DNA from: Clostridia bacterium
GTDB taxonomy: Bacteria > Bacillota > Clostridia > Oscillospirales > Acutalibacteraceae
Reading direction: 5' to 3'
DNA length: 42,122 nucleotides
NCBI GenBank assembly: GCA_017428085.1
Contig: JAFRRP010000076.1
Location: 1-42,122, forward strand
Within the stretch, counting starts at the first letter, position 1, and every line of letters begins with the position of its first letter. The notes beneath the pieces were generated by a model. It was given only the letters and a program-made list of their open reading frames with translations, was not told the DNA's origin and did no database searches. Below, in pieces: positions 25,654 through 33,216 of the stretch. Position numbers and translations under genes: made by a program.

Positions 25654-27011
25654 GCGGACTGACTGTCATCGTGACGGTAAACGGCGACCCGGATGGCCTG
25701 ACCTATACGCTGGAGGGCCTGTGCGAGCAATCCACCGAGGAATTCGACGTGCTGATCGTGGACCACGGCTGTGACAGCGATACAGCGGAGGTCATCGCGC
25801 AGTATTGTAAAGAATACGTGGGTTTTGAAAGCGTCAATATCGGCAAAACGGGCGTGGCCGCCGCGCGCAACGCCGGCGTGAAGCTGGCGAACCGCGAGCT
25901 GCTGTGGTTTGTGGACGGCGGCGATTATCTGTCCCCGGAATCCGTGGAAAAGGCGTTGGAAACGGCGGAAAAGACCAAGGCGGATATCATTTGCCCCCGC
26001 TATTACTACGCCGGCGACAACGAGCCCTATTACCTCGACTGGGCGGATATGCTGGCGGTGGTGCCGCACATCGACAAGTTCGACCGAGCGCTGCTGAACA
26101 CACTGGCGCTGGACGGCCGCATCTATAAAAAGAAATTCTTCGACCTGTATTCGCTGACCTTCCCGGAGATCCCGGATTTCTACAACGTGAAATTCCTGAC
26201 GGATTGCCTGTTCGGCTGCGACGCCAAAGCCGCCGGGTGCGCGGGCGCCATCTACGCCAGGCGCAACGGCGTGTTTTCCAAGGGTTTTGCCGAGGGCGCG
26301 GAGCCCTGCGGCGCGCTGTTGGAGACCATGTGCGACATCTACGACAAGCTCCGCGCCGACGTAAAGGCCGTCATCGAGGAGGAGACCGGCTCCTTCGACG
26401 GCGACGAGTACACCTGGCAGGAGGTGCTGACGGTGTACTTTCAGACGCTGACGGATAAATTCTACCGGTATTTCTGGTATCTGGATGATGAAACGCTTTC
26501 ATCGCTGCGGGAGAAATACGAGGAGCTGACAGCCGACATGACCGACGAGCGCAAAAAGAAGATCGGCACGCTGAACGCCGATCTGCGGTTCCCGTCCATG
26601 TTCGTCGCCCGCGCGGACGCGGCGCAAACGCCCATGTTCAGCCTGGTGGCGGATTTCGGCGGGGACGAGGGACTGGGTGCGTTTATCAATTCTCTGTTCG
26701 TGCAGCGGTTCCCGTTCTTCGAGCTGTTCGTGCGGGAGAGCCTTTTTGACGATCCGGGCTTCCCGGCGCGCTGGAAGGACTGCCCCGTCGTTCACGCGCT
26801 GCCGGACGCGGGCTTTTTCACGGAGGCCCGGAAAAACGCGCAGGGAGTTGTGATCGCGGTGAAGGACAACGCGCCGCTGGACCCGCGCATCCTGTCTGAG
26901 CTTTCCGTTTCCAAAATGCCGAAAAGCGCCATGCAGTATTCCTTTGCCAGCCGCCGCAAAAAGTACGCGGCAAAATCATACTTGAAGAAAAAAGGACTTT
27001 CCATGAGGTAA
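25650..27011 (+). CDS. Family 2 glycosyltransferase
   Basis: 453 residues. The GT-A fold N-terminus has LTVIVTVNGDPDGLTYTLEG, then FDVLIVDHGCDSDT, GVAAARNAGV and WFVDGGDYLSP, the last carrying the Asp pair that normally binds the metal and sugar nucleotide. The C-terminal half is unlike known families and ends in a Lys-rich basic stretch. It overlaps the cytidylyltransferase by four bases (ATGA), implying translational coupling. It probably builds a surface glycan or glycopolymer; donor and acceptor are unknown. No membrane helices are evident. Confidence 0.85.
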   Translation: MSGLTVIVTVNGDPDGLTYTLEGLCEQSTEEFDVLIVDHGCDSDTAEVIAQYCKEYVGFESVNIGKTGVAAARNAGVKLANRELLWFVDGGDYLSPESVEKALETAEKTKADIICPRYYYAGDNEPYYLDWADMLAVVPHIDKFDRALLNTLALDGRIYKKKFFDLYSLTFPEIPDFYNVKFLTDCLFGCDAKAAGCAGAIYARRNGVFSKGFAEGAEPCGALLETMCDIYDKLRADVKAVIEEETGSFDGDEYTWQEVLTVYFQTLTDKFYRYFWYLDDETLSSLREKYEELTADMTDERKKKIGTLNADLRFPSMFVARADAAQTPMFSLVADFGGDEGLGAFINSLFVQRFPFFELFVRESLFDDPGFPARWKDCPVVHALPDAGFFTEARKNAQGVVIAVKDNAPLDPRILSELSVSKMPKSAMQYSFASRRKKYAAKSYLKKKGLSMR

Positions 27012-27017
27012 CAGGCA

Positions 27018-27650
27018 ATGAACAGGACTAAATTTTCCATGAACGCGCTGCTGGTTGTCGTGATCATCTTTTCGGCGCTGGCGTTCGTTTTTACCATCGT
27101 ACTGGTCGACCTGGCGGACCGTCGCGCCGTCAACGAATATATTCCCATCGAGGGGACCGAATACGCCATCCGGTATTCCTCGCTGGAGCCAAACGGCCTG
27201 TATAAAGGGCCGGAAAATACCTGCACCCTTGTGGCGGAAGGCAACTTCGGCAGCGACTGGGGCGCCTTTACGGTGGGCGGCAAGCTGTACCTGAACGAGT
27301 ATACCTCCACCGATCTGGGCGTACTGCTGTGCAGCATCGTGGGCGTTGAGATGAACACCGGCGAAAAGACGGTGTTGTACCGCGATACGGTGCTGCGGGG
27401 ACGTTGCGCCTCCGGGGAACCGGTGTGCGTGCGCGGCGCGATGCTGCCCGCCGATTTTCCCGAGACCAACTCCCTGGGCAGGCTGTACCGGCTGACGCAG
27501 AAGAACATCGCTTCGCCCAACGGCGGCGAAGTGCTCTTCCTTGATCCGCAAACGCTTTCCGTGGTGTATACCGTGCCCGACGATAACGTCTTTTCTGACG
27601 GGTTCGCGGAGCGTTATCTGCAAAAGCCGCTGGCGGAGGTGGAGCGATGA
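27018..27650 (+). CDS. Membrane-anchored protein of unknown function
   Basis: 210 residues with one N-terminal membrane helix (ALLVVVIIFSALAFVFTIVLV, about 9-31) and an extracytoplasmic domain of about 175 residues that looks beta-rich (IEGTEYAIRYSSLEPNG, WGAFTVGGKLYLNEY). No cleavage site, so a single-pass anchor is likely. I recognise no family. It starts seven bases after the glycosyltransferase stop and overlaps the next gene by four, so it belongs to the same operon and may assist its surface-polymer pathway. Confidence 0.75.
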   Translation: MNRTKFSMNALLVVVIIFSALAFVFTIVLVDLADRRAVNEYIPIEGTEYAIRYSSLEPNGLYKGPENTCTLVAEGNFGSDWGAFTVGGKLYLNEYTSTDLGVLLCSIVGVEMNTGEKTVLYRDTVLRGRCASGEPVCVRGAMLPADFPETNSLGRLYRLTQKNIASPNGGEVLFLDPQTLSVVYTVPDDNVFSDGFAERYLQKPLAEVER

Positions 27651-28141
27651 GATTCGGAGTGAAGACCGGGAAAAAGCTGTCCGGCGCCGGCGTTTATACC
27701 TATGTGTTTCAGGCGGTTTCCTTGCTGCCGCTGCCCTATATGCTGGCGGTTTCCGGTTACATGGGGCTGGTCGCCAAACGCGGCCCGCTGTCATTTCTGT
27801 TCGACGCGGGCTTTGCGGCGCTGCCCCGGTGGCTGACGCTGGGGCTGTCCGCGCTCTACCGGCTGACCGGCCACGAGCTGGTCGTCTATTTCATCCTGCC
27901 GGTGCTGGCGCTGGCCTTCGGCATCGTGATGAAAAAGCTGCTGCGGGGCGAACGCAAAACGGCGGTGATCGTTCGCGTGATCCTCTGCGCCGCCGTGGGC
28001 GTGGATCTGCTGCTGCGCCTGTGCCTGCCGCAGTTCCGCACTCTCTTCGGCTGGCCCGCCGCCATCGTCGGGTTTGCCGTCCGGCTGGTAATGGTGGGGC
28101 TGGTGATCGCCGATCTCATCGCGGAGAAAAGAAAGCCGTAG
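27647..28141 (+). CDS. Polytopic membrane protein of unknown function
   Basis: 164 residues, very hydrophobic, with about four membrane helices (for example VVYFILPVLALAFGIVM and WPAAIVGFAVRLVMVGLVIADLI) and a basic C-terminus. Its ATGA start overlaps the preceding stop, making it the fourth gene of the 24949-28141 operon. The stop codon TAG is part of CCGTAGCACGC, the tag of a hairpin repeat that follows at 28143-28160. No family recognised. Confidence 0.75.
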   Translation: MRFGVKTGKKLSGAGVYTYVFQAVSLLPLPYMLAVSGYMGLVAKRGPLSFLFDAGFAALPRWLTLGLSALYRLTGHELVVYFILPVLALAFGIVMKKLLRGERKTAVIVRVILCAAVGVDLLLRLCLPQFRTLFGWPAAIVGFAVRLVMVGLVIADLIAEKRKP

Positions 28142-28160
28142 CACGCAGCCTCAGCTGCGT
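28138..28160. repeat. Solo GTAGC-family hairpin overlapping a stop codon
   Basis: GTAGC followed by ACGCAGC-CTCA-GCTGCGT and TTT. The loop and tag match the other family members, the stem is different and fully paired. With the T-run it could act as a weak terminator. Confidence 0.65.
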
Positions 28161-28191
28161 TTTATCGGCGCATATAAAGGAGCAGTCAATA

Positions 28192-28620
28192 ATGAGGCGT
28201 GTAGACTTTTTTCGACAGATCGCTGAGGCGATGCTTCCGGTAGAATTCCGGATCGTTTCGGATGATAAGAACGAGTACGTTATCATCAGGGGAGGGAATG
28301 AAACCATTGAAGATAAAATCAGCTTTCCGGTCGATGATAAAACGGCGTTTGAGGCGTTGACAAATCATATCCATTTCTTCGATAAAGTCACGAAAAAAGA
28401 AATGCCGTATTTGAAGCAGATCGCAGAGTGCGTCTGCGATCTGGCGTTGGGCAGGCTGGAAGCGGAGTTCCCCGAAAAGCGGTTTGCCGTATACGTCGGT
28501 ATTCAGAAAAACGAATCCGTCATTTTCCGTCTTCATCAATTGTGGCCGGACGAGCCTCCGTATTATGATACGGATTGCGATACCGACGATATGATTATTG
28601 TCTCAAGACGTTCCGAATAA
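28192..28620 (+). CDS. Small cytoplasmic protein of unknown function
   Basis: 142 residues, beginning MRRVDFFRQIAEAMLPVEFRI, acidic, no signal or membrane helix. It has a mixed alpha/beta look with a highly acidic C-terminus (DTDCDTDDMIIV). A longer upstream extension of the same frame (from 27541) is excluded because AAGGAG lies nine bases before the ATG at 28192 and the upstream part runs across two real genes. No family recognised. Confidence 0.65.
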   Translation: MRRVDFFRQIAEAMLPVEFRIVSDDKNEYVIIRGGNETIEDKISFPVDDKTAFEALTNHIHFFDKVTKKEMPYLKQIAECVCDLALGRLEAEFPEKRFAVYVGIQKNESVIFRLHQLWPDEPPYYDTDCDTDDMIIVSRRSE

Positions 28621-28639
28621 CGATCGGTTAGGGGGGTGT

Positions 28640-30349
28640 ATGATGAAAAAAGCAATTGCGATTCTGCTGGTTGTTGTTCTTGTCACGGCGGCCTGCCCCG
28701 TCTGCTTCGCGCAGGAGGCGGAAGACGCGCTGACCTTCGCGCTGGCCTCCGACCTGCACTACAACCCGCCGGGGGAATCGCTGGTATACATCAGCGAGCA
28801 CCCCGTCTACTGGTACGCCAACCGCCGCGCCGCCATGGAGGACGAGAGCGGCTTCATCATCGACGAGTTCCTGAACCAATGCGCGGAGGATGACGCCGTG
28901 CAATACGTGCTGATCTCCGGCGATCTGGCGGATAACGGCAAGGGCCGCCCGGAGGACCACGAGGCCGTGGCGGAAAAGCTGCGCGCCTTTGAACAGCGCA
29001 CCGGCAAGGACGTGTTCGTCATCAACGGCAACCACGACGCGGGCAACAACTGCGCCACGACCTACGACGACTTCAAGCGCATCTATGCCGATTTCGGCTA
29101 TGACAAGGCGCTGGCGACGGCGGCGGAGGACTGTTCCTATACCGCCGACCTGGGCGGAAAATACCGCCTGATCGCGCTGGACAGCAACGACCCGGACAAA
29201 TCCACCGAGGACGGCATGAGCGCGAAAAAGCTGGACTGGGTCCGCCGACAGACCGAGCAGGCCAAAGTCGACGGGCGCTATCCCGTGGTGATGATGCACC
29301 ACAACCTGTTGGACCACCTGCCGATGCAGCGGCTGCTGAGCCACGATTTCATCGTGCGGTTCCACAACACCACCGCCGCGCTGCTGGCGGACTGGGGCGT
29401 GCGGCTGGTGATGACCGGCCACGAGCACTGCTCGGACGCCGCCGTGTTCACGTCCCCCGCGGGCAACGTGATCCACGACCTCGCCACCACGTCGCTGACC
29501 ATGTACCCGCTGCAGTACCGGGTGCTGACGCTGAACGACGACCTGATCCGCTATGAGGCGCGGACCGTGGACGGTATCGACCTCGGCGCGCTGACCGCCG
29601 CCGTGGACGGCTACACGGACGCGCAGCTCGCTTTGATGGGCGCGGGGCTCAACGACTACGCCAAGGGCTTTTTGAAGCAGGGCGTGAAATACCGGCTGGA
29701 GCTGTCACTCTCCATGGAGAAGCTGGGGATCAAAGAGAGCGATCTCTATTACGACCTTGTGAAGACCGCCGTGGACGGGCTGACGGGTCTCATGAATATG
29801 CCGTTGTACGGCGAAAACGGCGCGGCGGCGCTGGCGGAGGAATACAACATCACGCTGCCGCAGACGGATTACGAAACCGGCTGGGATCTGGCCACGGAGC
29901 TGGTGGCGCGCCACTACGCGGGCGGCGAAAACCTGACCGTGGATTCCCCCGAGGTCATGCTGCTGCTGCGTCTGGCGGCGCTGCTGCTGCGCACGGACCT
30001 GGCGGACGTGAACGACAAGATCTTCCTGAAAGCCGCCAACGAGCTGTTGGGAAACGACGAGGGCGTGACCGCCCGGATGACGAAGCTGTGCGCGTCCGTG
30101 TTCGGCGGGGTAAAGCCGGGCGAGTTTTTCCTTGTGGCGCTGCTGTCCCCGCTGCTGTATGAGTTCGCGTTCGACGCGGACGGCGTGGACGACAACAACG
30201 GCGCATTCGAGGGCTATGGTGCGGACGGGACGTTTGCCAACGTGAACCATCTGTCCCTGTCCCTGCGGCATACGCTGGACCGGCTGGTGGCGTACATCAA
30301 AGGATTTATCATGGTACTATTGAGGATGTTTAAGATTGAAGGGAAATAG
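28640..30349 (+). CDS. Secreted calcineurin-like metallophosphoesterase
   Basis: 569 residues. A signal peptide (KKAIAILLVVVLVTAACPVCFA) leads into a metallophosphoesterase domain with all five metal motifs: ASDLHYNP, ISGDLADNG, INGNHDAGN, MMHHNLLDH and TGHEHCSD. The C-terminal 230 residues are helical and unassigned, ending in an amphipathic segment LVAYIKGFIMVLLRMF followed by KIEGK. The Cys at residue 19 is not in a good lipobox, so ordinary signal cleavage is more likely. The ATG at 28640 (or 28643) follows GGGGGG. It would hydrolyse phosphate mono- or diesters outside the cell; the substrate is unknown. Confidence 0.9.
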   Translation: MMKKAIAILLVVVLVTAACPVCFAQEAEDALTFALASDLHYNPPGESLVYISEHPVYWYANRRAAMEDESGFIIDEFLNQCAEDDAVQYVLISGDLADNGKGRPEDHEAVAEKLRAFEQRTGKDVFVINGNHDAGNNCATTYDDFKRIYADFGYDKALATAAEDCSYTADLGGKYRLIALDSNDPDKSTEDGMSAKKLDWVRRQTEQAKVDGRYPVVMMHHNLLDHLPMQRLLSHDFIVRFHNTTAALLADWGVRLVMTGHEHCSDAAVFTSPAGNVIHDLATTSLTMYPLQYRVLTLNDDLIRYEARTVDGIDLGALTAAVDGYTDAQLALMGAGLNDYAKGFLKQGVKYRLELSLSMEKLGIKESDLYYDLVKTAVDGLTGLMNMPLYGENGAAALAEEYNITLPQTDYETGWDLATELVARHYAGGENLTVDSPEVMLLLRLAALLLRTDLADVNDKIFLKAANELLGNDEGVTARMTKLCASVFGGVKPGEFFLVALLSPLLYEFAFDADGVDDNNGAFEGYGADGTFANVNHLSLSLRHTLDRLVAYIKGFIMVLLRMFKIEGK

Positions 30350-30391
30350 ATACTGATTTTTAAATTCTTTCCATTTTTTTAAAAACCTTAT

Positions 30392-30433
30392 CCATCCGGT
30401 AGCGCGGCTATGGGCAGCCGCGCTACCGGATGG
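30392..30433. repeat. 18-bp perfect hairpin of the GTAGC family
   Basis: CCATCCGGTAGCGCGGCT (30392-30409), loop ATGGGC, and the exact reverse complement (30416-30433). Here both GTAGC and GCTAC tags are in one hairpin. It lies between the phosphoesterase and folD. Confidence 0.85.
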
Positions 30434-30544
30434 GGAAGGATATCTGATAAAGGGAGAGTTTGTGCCCGGAACCGGCTTACGCCGGGGCGGCTGTGGGCAG
30501 CCGCGCTGCCGGATGGGGCAGGATATTTGATAAAGGAAGAGTTT
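30405..30544. repeat. 57-bp tandem duplication in the folD leader
   Basis: 30405-30461 and 30488-30544 are copies offset by 83 bases, differing at about five positions. Each holds GGGCAGCCGCGCT, GGATGGGG, AGGATAT and TGATAAAGG. The second copy lost the left stem arm, so its long hairpin cannot form. Confidence 0.85.
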
Positions 30545-30566
30545 TCAAGAAAGGAAACGAAATCGT

Positions 30567-31430
30567 ATGTCCGCAAAGATCATCGACGGGAAGGCCATTG
30601 CCGCCCGTATCAAAGAAAACGCCGCGAAGGACGCGGCGGAGGTGGCGCGGGCCATCGGCAGAAAGCCGTGCCTGGCGGTCGTCATCGTGGGGGAGGACCC
30701 CGCCTCCCGCGTGTACGTGAACAACAAAAAAAAGGCCTGCGAGGCCTGCGGGATCACGTCGCTGGAATACGCGCTGCCGGAGCAGACTTCACAGGAGGAG
30801 CTGCTGGCGCTGATCGACCGGCTCGATCGTGACGACGCGGTGGACGGCGTTCTCTGCCAACTGCCGCTGCCCGCCCATATCAGCGAGGAAAAGGTGATCG
30901 AGGCCATCTCGCCCGATAAGGACGTGGACGGCTTCCATCCCGTCAACGTGGGTAAAATGGTCACGGGAGGGGAGGGCTTCCTGCCCTGCACCCCGGCGGG
31001 CCTCATCGAGATGCTGAAATACGAGGGGATCGAGACCGCGGGCAAGCGCTGCGTCGTCATCGGCCGCAGCAACATCGTGGGCAAGCCCGCCGCGCTGCTG
31101 ATGCTGCGGGAAAACGCCACGGTGACGGTCTGCCATTCCAGAACCAACGGCCTCAAGGAGATCGTGCGGGAGGCGGATATCGTGATCGCCGCCGTGGGCA
31201 GACCGAAATTCGTCACCGCCGATATGCTGAAGCCCGGCGCGGTGGTGCTGGACGTGGGCATCAACCGCCTGCCGGACCGCACGCTGTGCGGCGACGTGGA
31301 TTTCGCCGCTGCGTCGGAAACCGTCTCCGCCATCACGCCCGTCCCCGGCGGCGTGGGCCCCATGACCGTGGCCATGCTGATGAAAAACACCGTGGAGGCG
31401 GCCCGCAGACGCGCCCGCGCCTCCCTGTGA
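30567..31430 (+). CDS. folD: Bifunctional methylenetetrahydrofolate dehydrogenase/cyclohydrolase FolD
   Basis: 287 residues, normal length. It converts 5,10-methylene-THF to 10-formyl-THF in one-carbon metabolism in the cytoplasm. Diagnostic motifs are YVNNKKKACEACGI (with the catalytic Lys), QLPLPAHI, DVDGFHPVNVG, PCTPAGLIEMLK, VVIGRSNIVGKPAALLM and PVPGGVGPMTVAMLM. The start ATG follows AAGGAAA. It appears to be on its own, behind the duplicated repeat leader. Confidence 0.97.
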   Translation: MSAKIIDGKAIAARIKENAAKDAAEVARAIGRKPCLAVVIVGEDPASRVYVNNKKKACEACGITSLEYALPEQTSQEELLALIDRLDRDDAVDGVLCQLPLPAHISEEKVIEAISPDKDVDGFHPVNVGKMVTGGEGFLPCTPAGLIEMLKYEGIETAGKRCVVIGRSNIVGKPAALLMLRENATVTVCHSRTNGLKEIVREADIVIAAVGRPKFVTADMLKPGAVVLDVGINRLPDRTLCGDVDFAAASETVSAITPVPGGVGPMTVAMLMKNTVEAARRRARASL

Positions 31431-31545
31431 CCCGTTAAATCACTGCTCTGCGAACGATATCGGGAATCATTTACGCGCCGGATCAACGTCGAAAGACATT
31501 GCGCGGTGTTGCCTTAAAACAAGAACGCAGAAAGGAAGTTCAGTC

Positions 31546-33201
31546 ATGAAACACATCACCAACGCGCTGAAAAAGCGGATCGCCATTGTTATGGTATTTA
31601 TTGCCATGTTTGCCGTCATCCCATCCCCGATGACATTGGCGGCCGATCCGTCCGGCAATACGCCCATCGTTTACATCAAGGGCTATCAGGAGCTGATCAA
31701 GCTGGACGGCAACGGCGGCTCCACGCACCTGCTTGACGACGACGGCGATATCGTCGACAACGCCATCAGTCAGGCGGCGCCGCTGTTCGCGAAGGCGCTG
31801 GTCACGGACGACTGGGACGAATACTGCGACGTCACCTACGAGGCGCTGAAACCCCTGTACGCGGACGCGCAGCCGTCGCCGGACGGTACCGTCGATCCGA
31901 ATACCGGCGTCGGCAACTATTTTGAGAACGACCTGTGGAGCTGGTCGCCCGAGGAGATCGACCCCGCGCTGAACGAGCAGCCCTACGCGTTTTACGAATA
32001 CAATTTCGATTTCCGCCTTTCCATGCTGAAAAACGCCGAGGATCTGCACGCCTTCGTCAAGGCCGTGGAAGAGAAGACCGGGCACGACAAGGTCATCATG
32101 GTGGGCCGGTGCGGTTCCACCAACCTGATCGCCGCGTACCTGTATCAATATCAGGAGCCGGTGAACTACGCGGATCTGGAAAAGCTGATCCTGATCAGCA
32201 GCAACGTGGACGGCGTGGATTTCATGGAAGCGCTGCTGGGCGGAACCGTGAAGATCAACCCGGAAGCCACCTACCGGCTCGTCAAGTATCAGGGGTATCT
32301 GGACGACGCCATCGCGGACGAGGGCATCGTCGCCTTCCTGAACGCCACCATCGACATGCTGGCGGATACCGGTTTGGGCCTGAAAGCCATCTGCAAGCTG
32401 GCGCAGCATATCTATGAAAAGGTCAAGGACCGGCTGATCGCGCGGCTGATGAAGGAATACTACGGTATCTGCCCCGGCTATATCACCTTCGTCAACGAAA
32501 ACTATGAGGCGTACCGGTCGTATATCTTCCAGGAGGAGGGCGACATGGAAAAATACGCCGCCATCATCGCGGACGCGGACGAGTACCACTACCACGCGCA
32601 GGTCGGCTTCGACGAGCGGCTGCAGACCATGCGGGACATGGGCATTGAGGTCGATCTGGTGGCGCTGTACGGCGACCAGACCTACCCGCTGATGGAGAGC
32701 GCGGACCTGACCTCCGACCGCATCGCCAGCGTGGAGGATCAGTCCCTCGGCGGCCGCGCCGCGCCGCTCACCGGCACGTTCAGCGCGGCGTACATTGCCG
32801 CGCGGGAGGCGGAGGGGAAGGGCGCCTATCTTTCGCCCGACAGGCAGATCGACGCCTCCACCGGGCTGTTCCCGGACACCACCTGGTACATCAAGAACAG
32901 CAAGCACACCTTCGGCGACCCGCTGCAGGGGCTGGTCAACGTGCTGACCCGTACGAAAAACGTGACGGTCAACTCCGACCCCGCCTACCCGCAGTTTTTG
33001 AATCACTTTGATACGGGCCTTGTCCCGGCGCAGGAAAAGAACGAGAACGACATGGACTGGGCGGCGGTGGAACAGGAAAGGAACGAATGGCCGCTGCGGA
33101 TGCCGCAGAGCTTTTTCCAGATGTTGAAAAGCCTGCTCCGGATGCTGGTAGACTACCTGAAAACGCAGCTTGCCCCATTTCGCGCCAAGGTAAGCGAATG
33201 A
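31546..33201 (+). CDS. Secreted alpha/beta-hydrolase-like protein, paralogue with Cys nucleophile position
   Basis: 551 residues with a signal peptide (AIVMVFIAMFAVIPSPMTLAA). It is a clear paralogue of 18142-19728: shared YNFDFR, KTGHDKVIMVGRCGSTNL-AAYLY, the DASTGLFPDTTWYIKN stretch and the HYH-containing region DEYHYHAQ. The nucleophile elbow reads GRCGS, placing Cys189 where lipases have Ser; Asp377 (LYGDQ) and His454 (NSKHTFGD) would complete a triad. The C-terminus is an amphipathic helix (FFQMLKSLLRMLVDYLKTQL). GAAAGGAAG precedes the ATG. Sixteen bases separate it from the glycosidase-like gene, so they form an operon. Function unknown; a surface thiol hydrolase or acyltransferase is one possibility. 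Confidence 0.78.
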   Translation: MKHITNALKKRIAIVMVFIAMFAVIPSPMTLAADPSGNTPIVYIKGYQELIKLDGNGGSTHLLDDDGDIVDNAISQAAPLFAKALVTDDWDEYCDVTYEALKPLYADAQPSPDGTVDPNTGVGNYFENDLWSWSPEEIDPALNEQPYAFYEYNFDFRLSMLKNAEDLHAFVKAVEEKTGHDKVIMVGRCGSTNLIAAYLYQYQEPVNYADLEKLILISSNVDGVDFMEALLGGTVKINPEATYRLVKYQGYLDDAIADEGIVAFLNATIDMLADTGLGLKAICKLAQHIYEKVKDRLIARLMKEYYGICPGYITFVNENYEAYRSYIFQEEGDMEKYAAIIADADEYHYHAQVGFDERLQTMRDMGIEVDLVALYGDQTYPLMESADLTSDRIASVEDQSLGGRAAPLTGTFSAAYIAAREAEGKGAYLSPDRQIDASTGLFPDTTWYIKNSKHTFGDPLQGLVNVLTRTKNVTVNSDPAYPQFLNHFDTGLVPAQEKNENDMDWAAVEQERNEWPLRMPQSFFQMLKSLLRMLVDYLKTQLAPFRAKVSE

Positions 33202-33216
33202 TCGGAGGAAAAAACA

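Noticed and set aside
27541..28191. Long upstream extension of the 28192-28620 protein
   Set aside because: It overlaps two membrane-protein genes in another frame and is Arg/Ala-rich; the real start has an AAGGAG site.
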